Below, one piece after another: positions 7,470 through 15,153 of a DNA stretch of 64,000 nt (the stretch's first letter is position 1; every line of letters starts with the position of its first letter). Below the pieces are notes generated by a model. It did not search any database. It had not been told where the DNA came from and saw only the letters and a list, made by a program, of their open reading frames with translations. The DNA comes from CAVRUH01 sp963822595 (GTDB lineage: Bacteria; Chlamydiota; Chlamydiia; Chlamydiales; Waddliaceae): NCBI GenBank assembly GCA_963822595.1, contig CAWGIG010000004.1, forward strand, positions 186,001-250,000, read 5' to 3'. Position numbers and translations under genes: made by a program.

Positions 7470-8816
7470 TTGGACAGCGTCTCGCAAGAAATACCCGTGC
7501 TCACCGTTTCGGAATTGACTGCCGGCATCAAGAATCATCTTGAAACATCGTTTCCGTCAGTCTGGCTCCAAGGCGAAATCAGCAACGCAAAAATGCACAC
7601 CTCCGGACACTTTTACTTCTCCCTCAAAGACTCCAACTCCCAAATCGGCGCTGTCATGTTCCGCGGCCACGCCTCTTCCTTGAAGGCCACCCCCAAAGAT
7701 GGCGATAAAGTCATCGTCCACGGCGCCCTCAACGTCTACCCGCCCAGCGGAAAATACCAAATCGTTGTCGATCAACTCAAACTGGCCGGCATCGGCGAAC
7801 TCCTCCTTAAACTCGAAGAACTCAAAGTAAAATTGAATAAACTTGGCTGGTTCAAAAAAGAACGCAAACGCCCCCTCCCCAAATTCCCCAAAAAAATCGG
7901 TGTCGTCACTAGCCCCACAGGTGCCGCTATCCAAGACATTCTAAACATTCTGACCCGCAGATACTACGGCTTTCACCTCATCCTCAATCCGGTCCGCGTC
8001 CAAGGCGAAGGAGCCGCCAAAGAAATCGCCCAAGCTATCCACGACTTCAACAAATATGAACTAGCCGACGTCCTCATCATCGGACGCGGAGGCGGAAGCT
8101 TCGAAGATCTCTGGGCCTTCAACGAAGAAATCGTCGCCGAAGCTGTTTTCCAAAGCAAAATCCCTATCGTCTGCGCGGTAGGACACGAAACAGATCACTG
8201 CATTGCCGAATATGTCGCCGATGTCAGAGCTCCCACACCCTCGGCAGCCGCCGAAATCGTGATCGGCGAGCGCCTCCAACAAATGAAATTCCTCGAACAA
8301 ACCCGGCAGCGCTTATTGCACACCATCAAGCATCTTCTTCGACAATATAGACATCGATTCGAAGGCATCATCAGGCAACCTATCCTTAAGAATCCCTACA
8401 CGATGCTAGGGCGATGGATGCAAAAGATCGACGATTCCAGACAAATTATCGACCAATCTGTAAAACAAATGATGATTCAAAAAAAGATGATGCTAGAAGG
8501 ACGCAAAAAAGTCCTCCAATCGCTAAATCCTACCACTGTCGTTATTCAGTATAGAAATAAATTGGGTTTTATCGATAAACAACTGAATAACCTCTGGAAT
8601 CGGAACTCCAGCCTACGCAAAGAACGCCTTCAAAAAATGGTTGATCAACTAAAGTCGATAGATCCTAAAAATCTTTTACGCAAAGGCTTTAGTATTCTCT
8701 TTTCGGAAAAGGATCAATCAGTTATAACTTCAATAGAACAATTAACTGTAAATCAAGATTTAAAGATCATGTTGTCCGATGGTAAAGCATCCGCTACAGT
8801 AAAGGAAATTTTTTAA
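7470..8816 (+). CDS. xseA: Exodeoxyribonuclease VII large subunit
   Basis: Catalytic subunit of exonuclease VII, which degrades single-stranded DNA into oligonucleotides in repair. The N-terminal OB-fold is visible (VWLQGEISNAKMHTSGHFYF), followed by the catalytic region with KKIGVVTSPTGAAIQDIL, LIIGRGGGSFEDLWAFN and AVGHETDHCIAEYVADVRAP, then a long coiled-coil C-terminus. Length about 448 residues is usual. The start is one of two TTG codons: TTG at 7464 is only 1 nt from the AGGAG site, while TTG at 7470 has a 7-nt spacing, so I chose 7470. The stop overlaps the start of xseB. First gene of the xseA-xseB-dxs-nadK operon, an order I recall in part from Chlamydia. Confidence 0.95.
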   Translation: MDSVSQEIPVLTVSELTAGIKNHLETSFPSVWLQGEISNAKMHTSGHFYFSLKDSNSQIGAVMFRGHASSLKATPKDGDKVIVHGALNVYPPSGKYQIVVDQLKLAGIGELLLKLEELKVKLNKLGWFKKERKRPLPKFPKKIGVVTSPTGAAIQDILNILTRRYYGFHLILNPVRVQGEGAAKEIAQAIHDFNKYELADVLIIGRGGGSFEDLWAFNEEIVAEAVFQSKIPIVCAVGHETDHCIAEYVADVRAPTPSAAAEIVIGERLQQMKFLEQTRQRLLHTIKHLLRQYRHRFEGIIRQPILKNPYTMLGRWMQKIDDSRQIIDQSVKQMMIQKKMMLEGRKKVLQSLNPTTVVIQYRNKLGFIDKQLNNLWNRNSSLRKERLQKMVDQLKSIDPKNLLRKGFSILFSEKDQSVITSIEQLTVNQDLKIMLSDGKASATVKEIF

Positions 8817-9091
8817 TGACTGCGAAAGATAAAGATATAACAGCCGAAATTACATTCGAGAAGGCGTTTACCCGTCTTGAAGAGATTTTAGAACAAATGA
8901 ACTCGGCATCTGTCAGCCTAGATGAATCCCTGAAACTCTACGAAGAGGCCGATAAGCTTATCAATACCTGCGGAACGCGCTTAAACGAAGCAGAAAGGCG
9001 CATTGAAACCCTCGTCAAAAACCGAAACGGAGAACTAGCTCTCGGAGCAGACGGGAAGCCGACAACACAACCTTTTAATACACAGTCATAA
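8816..9091 (+). CDS. xseB: Exodeoxyribonuclease VII small subunit
   Basis: A 91-residue helical partner of XseA; family core ITFEKAFTRLEEILEQMNSA followed by SLDESLKLYEEADKLI and a C-terminal helix. Several copies wrap the coiled-coil stalk of XseA. The ATG shares its first base with the xseA stop (TAATG), a sign of translational coupling and fixed stoichiometry. The next gene, dxs, starts 2 nt after the stop. Confidence 0.93.
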   Translation: MTAKDKDITAEITFEKAFTRLEEILEQMNSASVSLDESLKLYEEADKLINTCGTRLNEAERRIETLVKNRNGELALGADGKPTTQPFNTQS

Positions 9092-9093
9092 CG

Positions 9094-11016
9094 ATGGTAA
9101 ATAAAAAACTCCTCCCCAGCATAGAGTCCCCCGCAGATATCAAGGACTTCTCTCTGAAAGAGCTACAACAGCTTGCTTCAGAGCTGAGAGAGAGGATCAT
9201 CGAAGTGCTTTCGATCAATGGGGGTCACCTCGCTTCCAATCTGGGATCGGTAGAACTGACGATCGCCCTTCATAAAGTATTTAATTCACCCGATGATAAA
9301 TTCATTTGGGACGTTAGCCACCAAACCTACTCTCATAAAATCCTCACCGGCCGCAACTCCCGCTTCAACACCATAAGACAGTTCAAAGGCCTTTGCGGTT
9401 TTGCCCACCCTAAAGAATCTCCCCACGACCATTTTTACGCAGGACACGCCGGGACTGCGTTGTCATTAGCCCTTGGAGTTGCCAAAAATCGCGACCTTAC
9501 AAAACGTCAAGAATACATCGTTCCGATCATAGGCGACGCTACACTCACCTGTGGCATGTCCCTGGAAGCTCTCAATAATATCCCAAAAGACCTCAAAAGA
9601 TTTATCGTGGTCCTAAACGACAATGCTATGTCCATCTCAGAAAATGTCGGCGCCATCACACAAATTCTCAGCCGTATGATCAGCAATCCCCTCACAAATA
9701 AATTGCACCAAGAACTCGATTCATTCATTGCAAAAATCCCGACTCTAGGTCCCAGCCTCACGAAACAAGGACATAAAATCACAGAATCGATAAAAAATCT
9801 TTTTAGCCCCGCATCCTTTTTCGAACAGTATGGTGTTGCCTACATCGGACCCGTCGATGGTCATGACATAAAAAAACTTATCGAAACCTTTGAAGGACTC
9901 AAAAACTCGTCCTGGCCTGTTGTCGTTCATGTTCTGACAAACAAAGGACAAGGGATGGAAGAGGCAATAAAAAATCCGATATCTTATCACGGCGTCGTCC
10001 CATTTGATCCCAACACCGGAAAATTTCACCCACAGCCTTCCCCGAAGCCAACGTTCCCGAAAATTTTCGGAAAACACATCCTCGAAATGGCAGAAAACGA
10101 CCCAAGCCTCATTGTCATCACCCCTGCGATGTCGGCAGGCTCCCAATTAGACCCTTTCATGAAAAAATTTCCCGATAGATGCCTCGATGTCGGAATAGCC
10201 GAATCCCATTCTGTTACTTTTGCAGGCGGGATCGCCTATGGCAAAAAAATGAAGGTGCTTGTCAGCATCTATTCCACCTTTTTACAAAGAGCTCTCGACA
10301 ATCTTTTCCATGACATCTGCATCCAAGAACTTCCGGTCGTTTTTGCCATCGATCGCGGCGGCATTTCAGGTCCCGACGGAACCACACACCATGGAATTTA
10401 TGATATCTCTTTTCTCAATGCGATGCCAAACATGATCATTTCACAGCCAAGAAACGGAAAAGTATTAAAAGAGCTTCTAGAATCTGCCTTCACCTGGGGA
10501 AGACCTGCTGCAATCCGTTATCCCAATATGGCTGCTGAAGAACCTGAAGGTATTTTGGAATATCGAAAACTGGGAAAAGGCGAAATCCTTGCCGAAGGCG
10601 AAGACCTCCTTATCCTAGCTCTCGGACATATGAACAACACAGCCTTAGAAGTACGCGAACAGCTGGCTAAAAAAGGAATCTCCGCAGCCGTCATGGATCC
10701 TATCTTCGTCAAACCTCTCGATTCCGATCTCCTATGTAAACTCCTCATCAACCACACACGTATTGTCACTCTAGAAGAGCATTCTGTAGTCTCAGGCATG
10801 GGTTCTATTTTAAACAACTTTTTAATGACACAAGGCTTCAATAATATCCAAGTCCTCAATATTGGAATACCCGAAACCTTCCTCCAACACGGCAGCTACA
10901 AAGACATTATCGACGAAATTGGCCTTACACCCGACAAAATTACTAAAAAGATCATCACCCACTTTGGACTCAAGTCCATTGCGGAATACACGTCCAGAGG
11001 ATCTAATAAGGCATAG
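9094..11016 (+). CDS. dxs: 1-deoxy-D-xylulose-5-phosphate synthase
   Basis: Condenses pyruvate with glyceraldehyde 3-phosphate using thiamine diphosphate, the first step of the MEP isoprenoid pathway and a branch to thiamine and pyridoxal. Features: SINGGHLASNLGSVELTIAL (about 38-57), DVSHQTYSHKILTGR, a thiamine-diphosphate site GDATLTCGMSLEALNN followed by VLNDNAMSIS (GDA instead of the usual GDG), then the transketolase pyrimidine domain (DRGGISGPDGTTHHGIYD) and the C-terminal domain (EEHSVVSGMGS). Length 640 is normal. It lies 2 nt after xseB; nadK follows in the same operon. Confidence 0.95.
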   Translation: MVNKKLLPSIESPADIKDFSLKELQQLASELRERIIEVLSINGGHLASNLGSVELTIALHKVFNSPDDKFIWDVSHQTYSHKILTGRNSRFNTIRQFKGLCGFAHPKESPHDHFYAGHAGTALSLALGVAKNRDLTKRQEYIVPIIGDATLTCGMSLEALNNIPKDLKRFIVVLNDNAMSISENVGAITQILSRMISNPLTNKLHQELDSFIAKIPTLGPSLTKQGHKITESIKNLFSPASFFEQYGVAYIGPVDGHDIKKLIETFEGLKNSSWPVVVHVLTNKGQGMEEAIKNPISYHGVVPFDPNTGKFHPQPSPKPTFPKIFGKHILEMAENDPSLIVITPAMSAGSQLDPFMKKFPDRCLDVGIAESHSVTFAGGIAYGKKMKVLVSIYSTFLQRALDNLFHDICIQELPVVFAIDRGGISGPDGTTHHGIYDISFLNAMPNMIISQPRNGKVLKELLESAFTWGRPAAIRYPNMAAEEPEGILEYRKLGKGEILAEGEDLLILALGHMNNTALEVREQLAKKGISAAVMDPIFVKPLDSDLLCKLLINHTRIVTLEEHSVVSGMGSILNNFLMTQGFNNIQVLNIGIPETFLQHGSYKDIIDEIGLTPDKITKKIITHFGLKSIAEYTSRGSNKA

Positions 11017-11027
11017 GAGAACAATTT

Positions 11028-11873
11028 TTGAACATTCTATTATACAGAAATAAAATAAAAGAAGACTCCAAATCTGTGGCCATCGGTATTGTTGAATACT
11101 TAAAAAATAATGGAGCAACCCCCATCGCCGAAGAGGATGATGCGGAAACCATCGGCGCTCATCCCCTCTCTAAATACGAACCTTCAGCAATCGATTTTAT
11201 CATTACTTTGGGTGGCGACGGCACCATTCTTAGAGCTATCCACAATCACCCCAAAATCGAAGCTCCTATATTAGGCATTAATTTGGGAAATCTTGGCTTC
11301 ATGACAGAAGCGCCCTTAAAGGATATATACCCTGCCCTGAATCAACTCCTGAACGGCAACTACACTATCGAAAACAGAATCGCCATGGAAGGTGAAACAG
11401 GAAACCATCAAAAATGCTACGCGGTGAACGAAATTGTTTTCCACCGCGCTAAAAACCCTACACTTGTTGAACTAGCCATCCATATGGACGGTATCTATAT
11501 CAATACCTTTTCTGCGGACGGAATTATTTTTTCCACACCATCCGGATCCACTGCCTACTCCTTATCTTCAGGGGGCCCCATCCTCACACCTGAGCTCAAT
11601 GCGTTCGTTCTCACTCCCATTTGCCCACATACCATTTCTAACCGCCCAATTGTTCTCATGCCAAAACAATCTCTTCAAATCCAATACCTAAGTCCTCTGG
11701 AACCTATCGAAGTCATCGCGGATGGCTATACGAGCTTTCACATGTCTAGAGACGAGTTTTTCTGTATTAGGCCTTCATCCCGTCCTTATCGCTTAGTCAA
11801 TCTCCCTCATCATGATTACTTTTCCAATCTTCGTTCCAAACTAGGTTGGTCAGGAAAATTAATACTAAAGTGA
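11028..11873 (+). CDS. nadK: NAD kinase
   Basis: Phosphorylates NAD to NADP. Diagnostic motifs are the TLGGDGTILRA loop (about residues 62-72), GINLGNLGFMTEA, and FSADGIIFSTPSGSTAYSLSSGGPILTP. 281 residues, typical length. The start is TTG at 11028 with AGGAG 8 nt upstream. It lies 11 nt after dxs and is the last gene of the operon. Confidence 0.94.
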   Translation: MNILLYRNKIKEDSKSVAIGIVEYLKNNGATPIAEEDDAETIGAHPLSKYEPSAIDFIITLGGDGTILRAIHNHPKIEAPILGINLGNLGFMTEAPLKDIYPALNQLLNGNYTIENRIAMEGETGNHQKCYAVNEIVFHRAKNPTLVELAIHMDGIYINTFSADGIIFSTPSGSTAYSLSSGGPILTPELNAFVLTPICPHTISNRPIVLMPKQSLQIQYLSPLEPIEVIADGYTSFHMSRDEFFCIRPSSRPYRLVNLPHHDYFSNLRSKLGWSGKLILK

Positions 11874-11947
11874 AATATATTTTTTTTCATAACCATCTGC
11901 TTATCAAAAACTTATTTAAAATTTCAAAAAAATTTAAAAAATCTCTC

Positions 11948-11976
11948 TTGAACAATTATCGACAATTCTATATCTA
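11948..11976 (+). promoter_or_regulatory. Possible sigma-70-type promoter for the cysteine-rich genes
   Basis: TTGAAC at 11948 and TATCTA at 11971 are separated by 17 nt in an AT-rich region 115 nt before the first omcA-like gene. Recognised by eye only; chlamydial late genes of this class often have weak -35 elements. Confidence 0.3.
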
Positions 11977-12090
11977 AATTACTTAAAACCTTTTTTCTTA
12001 AGTCGTGCCTCGATAGGCGGATTCAAAAGAATTCATCTAAAAAGCACGAAGGGTTTTATTAACAAAAACACAACTGAAAGGAGTGTTGTC

Positions 12091-12285
12091 ATGAAAATGT
12101 TTGCATCAATGTTTGCACTATGTGCAACTGCGTTTGTTTTAACTAGCTGCTGCTGCAGTGATCCTTGCGATCCATGTCCAAGACCATGCCCAAAGCCATG
12201 CTGTCCTAAGCCATGCGCTCCAAAGCCTTGCTGCCCACAGCCATGCGCACCTTGCGCACCAGTACAATCTTCTTGCTGCCGTTAA
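12091..12285 (+). CDS. omcA: Small cysteine-rich outer membrane lipoprotein (OmcA-like)
   Basis: A 64-residue protein with an N-terminal signal ending in the lipobox LTSC, then a mature part made of Cys-Pro-Lys-Pro-Cys type repeats (PCPKPCCPKPCAPKPCC). In chlamydiae OmcA is a late-stage lipoprotein that is disulphide cross-linked with OmcB and stiffens the envelope of elementary bodies. A strong AAAGGAG site lies 8-9 nt upstream. A perfect terminator hairpin follows at 12302-12335. Upstream of a second copy and of omcB, the arrangement known for chlamydial omcAB. Confidence 0.88.
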   Translation: MKMFASMFALCATAFVLTSCCCSDPCDPCPRPCPKPCCPKPCAPKPCCPQPCAPCAPVQSSCCR

Positions 12286-12301
12286 TAGGCATGTAAGATA
12301 G

Positions 12302-12335
12302 GTAGGGGGATTTTTTAATCCCCCTACTTTTTATT
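12302..12335 (+). terminator. Rho-independent terminator after omcA
   Basis: Perfect 11-bp stem GTAGGGGGATT / AATCCCCCTAC (12302-12312 with 12317-12327) around TTTT, followed by a T-rich tail. Confidence 0.9.
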
Positions 12336-12378
12336 TTGTCAGCATATTCCAACGACAATGGTATTCAGGGGGAAATCA

Positions 12379-12561
12379 ATGAAATCCATCAGATTAGTAA
12401 TCACTTTCACAGTCACTGTCCTGACACTCACAAGCTGCTGTTGTGTAGACGATGGCTCATGCTGCGAAAAAGTATGTCCGGAGCCAAGACCGCATCCTTG
12501 CTGTCCAAAACCGCACGTATGGGACAATAACTATTGCGATCCAAGCAACTACGCCTATTAA
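12379..12561 (+). CDS. Second OmcA-like cysteine-rich lipoprotein
   Basis: A 60-residue paralogue of the preceding OmcA: signal, lipobox LTSC followed by CCVDDGSCC, and Pro/Cys-rich segments (PHPCCPKP), then a divergent polar tail ending in YCDPSNYAY that has no counterpart in the first copy. An in-frame ATG at 12358 exists, but the ATG at 12379 is preceded at good spacing by AGGGGGA, so it is the likely start. It has fewer cysteines than the first copy, so its cross-linking role may differ. Confidence 0.75.
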   Translation: MKSIRLVITFTVTVLTLTSCCCVDDGSCCEKVCPEPRPHPCCPKPHVWDNNYCDPSNYAY

Positions 12562-12580
12562 GATCTTAACGGATAAAAGC

Positions 12581-12601
12581 TCCTTAAACGCTGTTTAAGG
12601 A
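12581..12601 (+). terminator. Hairpin between second omcA-like gene and omcB
   Basis: Perfect 9-bp stem TCCTTAAAC / GTTTAAGGA with a 3-nt loop, but no strong T-run follows. It may be a weak terminator, attenuator or processing site that sets the omcB level. Confidence 0.5.
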
Positions 12602-12663
12602 CCTTCTAGCTGTTAAGACAAATAAAGCTAACAAACCAAAATCATTCTAAAGGAGTGTAATTA

Positions 12664-14265
12664 ATGAACAAGTATTTAGGGATAGTATCCTCAATGCTGA
12701 CGCTTGCAGTCGCTGCAATGCTATTTACAGGCTGTTCAGACTGTTGTCTGGATACCTCTCAACCAACATGCCATGAAGCCAAACCGGCCTGTCACGTAGA
12801 ACCTGCATGCGCTCCCGCATGCAAACCTGCCTGCGCACCAGCTCATAAACCTGCATGTGCTCCAGCTTGCGCACCTGTTTGCCATCCTCCTGCAAAATGC
12901 TGCCATCCAAATAGCAACATTCTTGAGTGCCTTGATGGGATCACAGTAAGAGCAAAAAATCCTGAGTGCTGCTGCCTAGGTAATCAGTATTCCATTGAAT
13001 TTACTGTAGAAGCCTGCGACGATGTTTGCGAAGCTGTTGTAATGACAACCCTGCCGGAAGGCGTCACTTACAAGAAAAGTGAACCCCCTGCAAAAGTTGA
13101 TGGCCGTAAACTCACTTGGGACTTCGGTGCTATGAACCGTGGCGAGTCACGTCCTGCTGCTGTTTGGGTAGAATGTGATACAGAAGGTGAGCTCTGCGCT
13201 TGCTTCTGCGCTCGCGCAACTCGGGTAAGATTCTGCTCACTCCTCTGCGCAAAACCAGTTCTTGCTTGCCATAAGTGCGGACCTGAAGAAGTTTGCCCTT
13301 GCGACCCTGTAACATATGTTATTTCCGTTACCAACACCGGAACAGGAACTGCACATGATGTTATAGTCACGGACAACGTTCCAGAAGGCATGGAACATGC
13401 TAGCGGCCAGAAGACACTCACATACAAATTGTGCGAACTTCAGCCTTGCGAAACAAAAGAAGTGCAAGTATGCCTCACAGCTGTAAAGCGTGGTAATTTC
13501 TGCAACACAGCAGTCGTTACTGCATGTGATGCCGATTCAGTCTCTTGCAAAGCTTGCACATGCGTTTGCATTTGCGATGTTGCTTTAGAAAAAACCGGAC
13601 CAAAAGAAGCTCAAATCGGTAAAAATGCCGATTACCAAATCACTGTGACAAACACAGGCGATAAGAATCTTACAAACGTTCGCGTTACAGATACAGCCCC
13701 ATGCGAAACATCTATTGTTACAGCTAATGGCGCTGCTATGAATGGCAACCAAGCTGTTTGGACAGTAAATGAAATTAAGCCAGGCGAGAAAGTCTCGTTC
13801 TCTCTTACTTTGACAACATGCACACCTGGTTGCTACACCAACAATGTGGGCGTTACTACATGTGAAGGATGCTGCGCATCATCCTGTGTAACGACACTTT
13901 GGAGAGGAAAGCCTGCATTTAACATGTGCATCTGCGATACAAATGATCCTATTTGCATCGGCGAGTGCACATCTTACTGTGTGACTGTTGTTAACCAAGG
14001 TTATGAAGCAGATGACAATGTGAAACTTGTCCTACGCTTCCCAGCTGAAGTTGTACCTGTCAGCACCTCAGGTGACAATCCAGGAACAATTTCCGGAAAC
14101 ACAGTAACATTCGGCCCTGTGAATAACTTCGGCGCCCACCAGTCATTGAAATTCTGGGTAGACGCAAAAGGAGTCAAATCTGGGGATGCCCGTATTGTTG
14201 TAGAATTGACTTCTAACACAGTACAGACACCGATTGTTCAGCAAGAAAGCACGATTGTAAACTAA
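12664..14265 (+). CDS. omcB: Large cysteine-rich periplasmic/outer membrane protein OmcB
   Basis: 533 residues; a major disulphide-linked structural protein of the chlamydial elementary body, also implicated in adhesion in Chlamydia. An N-terminal signal ends in LFTGCSDCC, which looks like a lipobox. It is followed by a Cys/Ala/Pro repeat segment (ACAPACKPACAPAHKPAC) and then by several DUF11-type immunoglobulin-like repeats with YVISVTNTGTGTAHDVIVTD and YQITVTNTGDKNLTNVRVTD. Cysteines occur throughout. Good AAAGGAG site 7-8 nt before ATG. Third gene of the cysteine-rich cluster, with its own strong terminator. Confidence 0.95.
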   Translation: MNKYLGIVSSMLTLAVAAMLFTGCSDCCLDTSQPTCHEAKPACHVEPACAPACKPACAPAHKPACAPACAPVCHPPAKCCHPNSNILECLDGITVRAKNPECCCLGNQYSIEFTVEACDDVCEAVVMTTLPEGVTYKKSEPPAKVDGRKLTWDFGAMNRGESRPAAVWVECDTEGELCACFCARATRVRFCSLLCAKPVLACHKCGPEEVCPCDPVTYVISVTNTGTGTAHDVIVTDNVPEGMEHASGQKTLTYKLCELQPCETKEVQVCLTAVKRGNFCNTAVVTACDADSVSCKACTCVCICDVALEKTGPKEAQIGKNADYQITVTNTGDKNLTNVRVTDTAPCETSIVTANGAAMNGNQAVWTVNEIKPGEKVSFSLTLTTCTPGCYTNNVGVTTCEGCCASSCVTTLWRGKPAFNMCICDTNDPICIGECTSYCVTVVNQGYEADDNVKLVLRFPAEVVPVSTSGDNPGTISGNTVTFGPVNNFGAHQSLKFWVDAKGVKSGDARIVVELTSNTVQTPIVQQESTIVN

Positions 14266-14290
14266 TCGTCGGTTCAACAGGCAAAAGCCA

Positions 14291-14323
14291 AAAAGGCCTC
14301 GGGGAAACCCGGGGCCTTTTTTT
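14291..14323 (+). terminator. Rho-independent terminator after omcB
   Basis: Stem AAAAGGCCTCGGG / CCCGGGGCCTTTT around GAAA, followed by TTT. A strong GC-rich hairpin about 25 nt past the omcB stop. Confidence 0.92.
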
Positions 14324-14383
14324 GTACATAATATAGCTTTTTTTCTTTATTTTTTTAGGATTTCTTACTAACATAAGCACATA

Positions 14384-14704
14384 ATGAATAATGATGAAAA
14401 ATATTTGCAAATGGTCAAGGATATTGTACTTAGTTCTATTGATACTCAATCCTATGCCATATTCTTATTTGGAAGCCGCGCTCGCCAAAAACATGCGGCG
14501 TCCGCGGATATCGACATAGGCGTTTTAGGCCATAAGCCACTACCAAATAAAATTATTTTCAACATCAAAGATAAAATCGAATCTTCTATAGTACCATATA
14601 AAGTCGATATAGTAGACTTCTATGATGCTGAAACAAATTTTAAATCAATTGCCCTCAAGGATATACAAATATGGAATCATCTGAGCTCTATCAATCTCGT
14701 CTAA
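14384..14704 (+). CDS. mntA: MNT-type nucleotidyltransferase (antitoxin)
   Basis: A 106-residue minimal nucleotidyltransferase. The motif FLFGSRARQKHAASADIDIG carries the GS and DxD residues of the catalytic centre. In MNT/HEPN pairs this enzyme adds AMP residues to the HEPN toxin and neutralises it. It overlaps the downstream HEPN gene by 34 nt, the usual arrangement. The ribosome-binding site is weak. Located between omcB and glyQS, it looks like an accessory insertion. The family call is firm; the toxin-antitoxin role is by analogy. Confidence 0.85.
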   Translation: MNNDEKYLQMVKDIVLSSIDTQSYAIFLFGSRARQKHAASADIDIGVLGHKPLPNKIIFNIKDKIESSIVPYKVDIVDFYDAETNFKSIALKDIQIWNHLSSINLV

Positions 14705-15081
14705 AATTGCTGGAAAATGCCATCAGCAGTTTTCAAGAATCTTTGAATCAAAATACTGATAAATTCAATGCCTCACTAGTGGATCTGATTAAAAATGGAC
14801 AAGTACAAAAGTTTGAATATTCTACAGAATTGCTTTGGAAAGTGATCAAACAGTATCTTTTTGAAAAAGAAGGAATAGATGAAGTCTCCCCTAAAGCCGT
14901 CATCAAAGCCTTTTACCGGACAGGTAAAATAAAACAGCCCATTTATGAACAATTAATGGAAATGATTGATCACCGAAACTTGTTCAGTCACATCTATAAT
15001 GAAAGTAAATTTGGCGAACTACACACCTTTTTACCAAAGCACGCAGCCGTTATGAAGCAAGTTTTAGCCATTCTTCAGTAG
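14671..15081 (+). CDS. hepT: HEPN-domain protein (HI0074-like, probable toxin)
   Basis: A 136-residue all-helical protein of the nucleotidyltransferase substrate-binding (HI0074) type. It contains FEYSTELLWKVIKQYL and, near the C-terminal third, MIDHRNLFSHIYNE, where R-N-L-F-S-H is the R-x4-H ribonuclease motif of HEPN toxins. The preceding MNT gene overlaps it, so together they form a predicted type VII toxin-antitoxin module. A non-toxic regulatory pair remains possible. Confidence 0.83.
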   Translation: MESSELYQSRLKLLENAISSFQESLNQNTDKFNASLVDLIKNGQVQKFEYSTELLWKVIKQYLFEKEGIDEVSPKAVIKAFYRTGKIKQPIYEQLMEMIDHRNLFSHIYNESKFGELHTFLPKHAAVMKQVLAILQ

Positions 15082-15102
15082 GAAGTGTTTTTCTATTGAA
15101 AA

Positions 15103-15133
15103 ATGACCCCTAGATGTAGATAATAAGGGGTCA
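15103..15133 (+). terminator. Hairpin between hepT and glyQS
   Basis: TGACCCCT and AAGGGGTCA form an 8-bp stem around a 14-nt loop, 20 nt before the glyQS start. There is no T-run, so it is either a weak terminator or part of the glyQS leader. Confidence 0.35.
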
Positions 15134-15153
15134 ATATAAATGGAAAAAACCCC

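Noticed and set aside
12336..12530. Open frames on both strands overlapping the second omcA-like gene
   Set aside because: The omcA-like frame has a lipobox, cysteine pattern and ribosome-binding site; the others have none.
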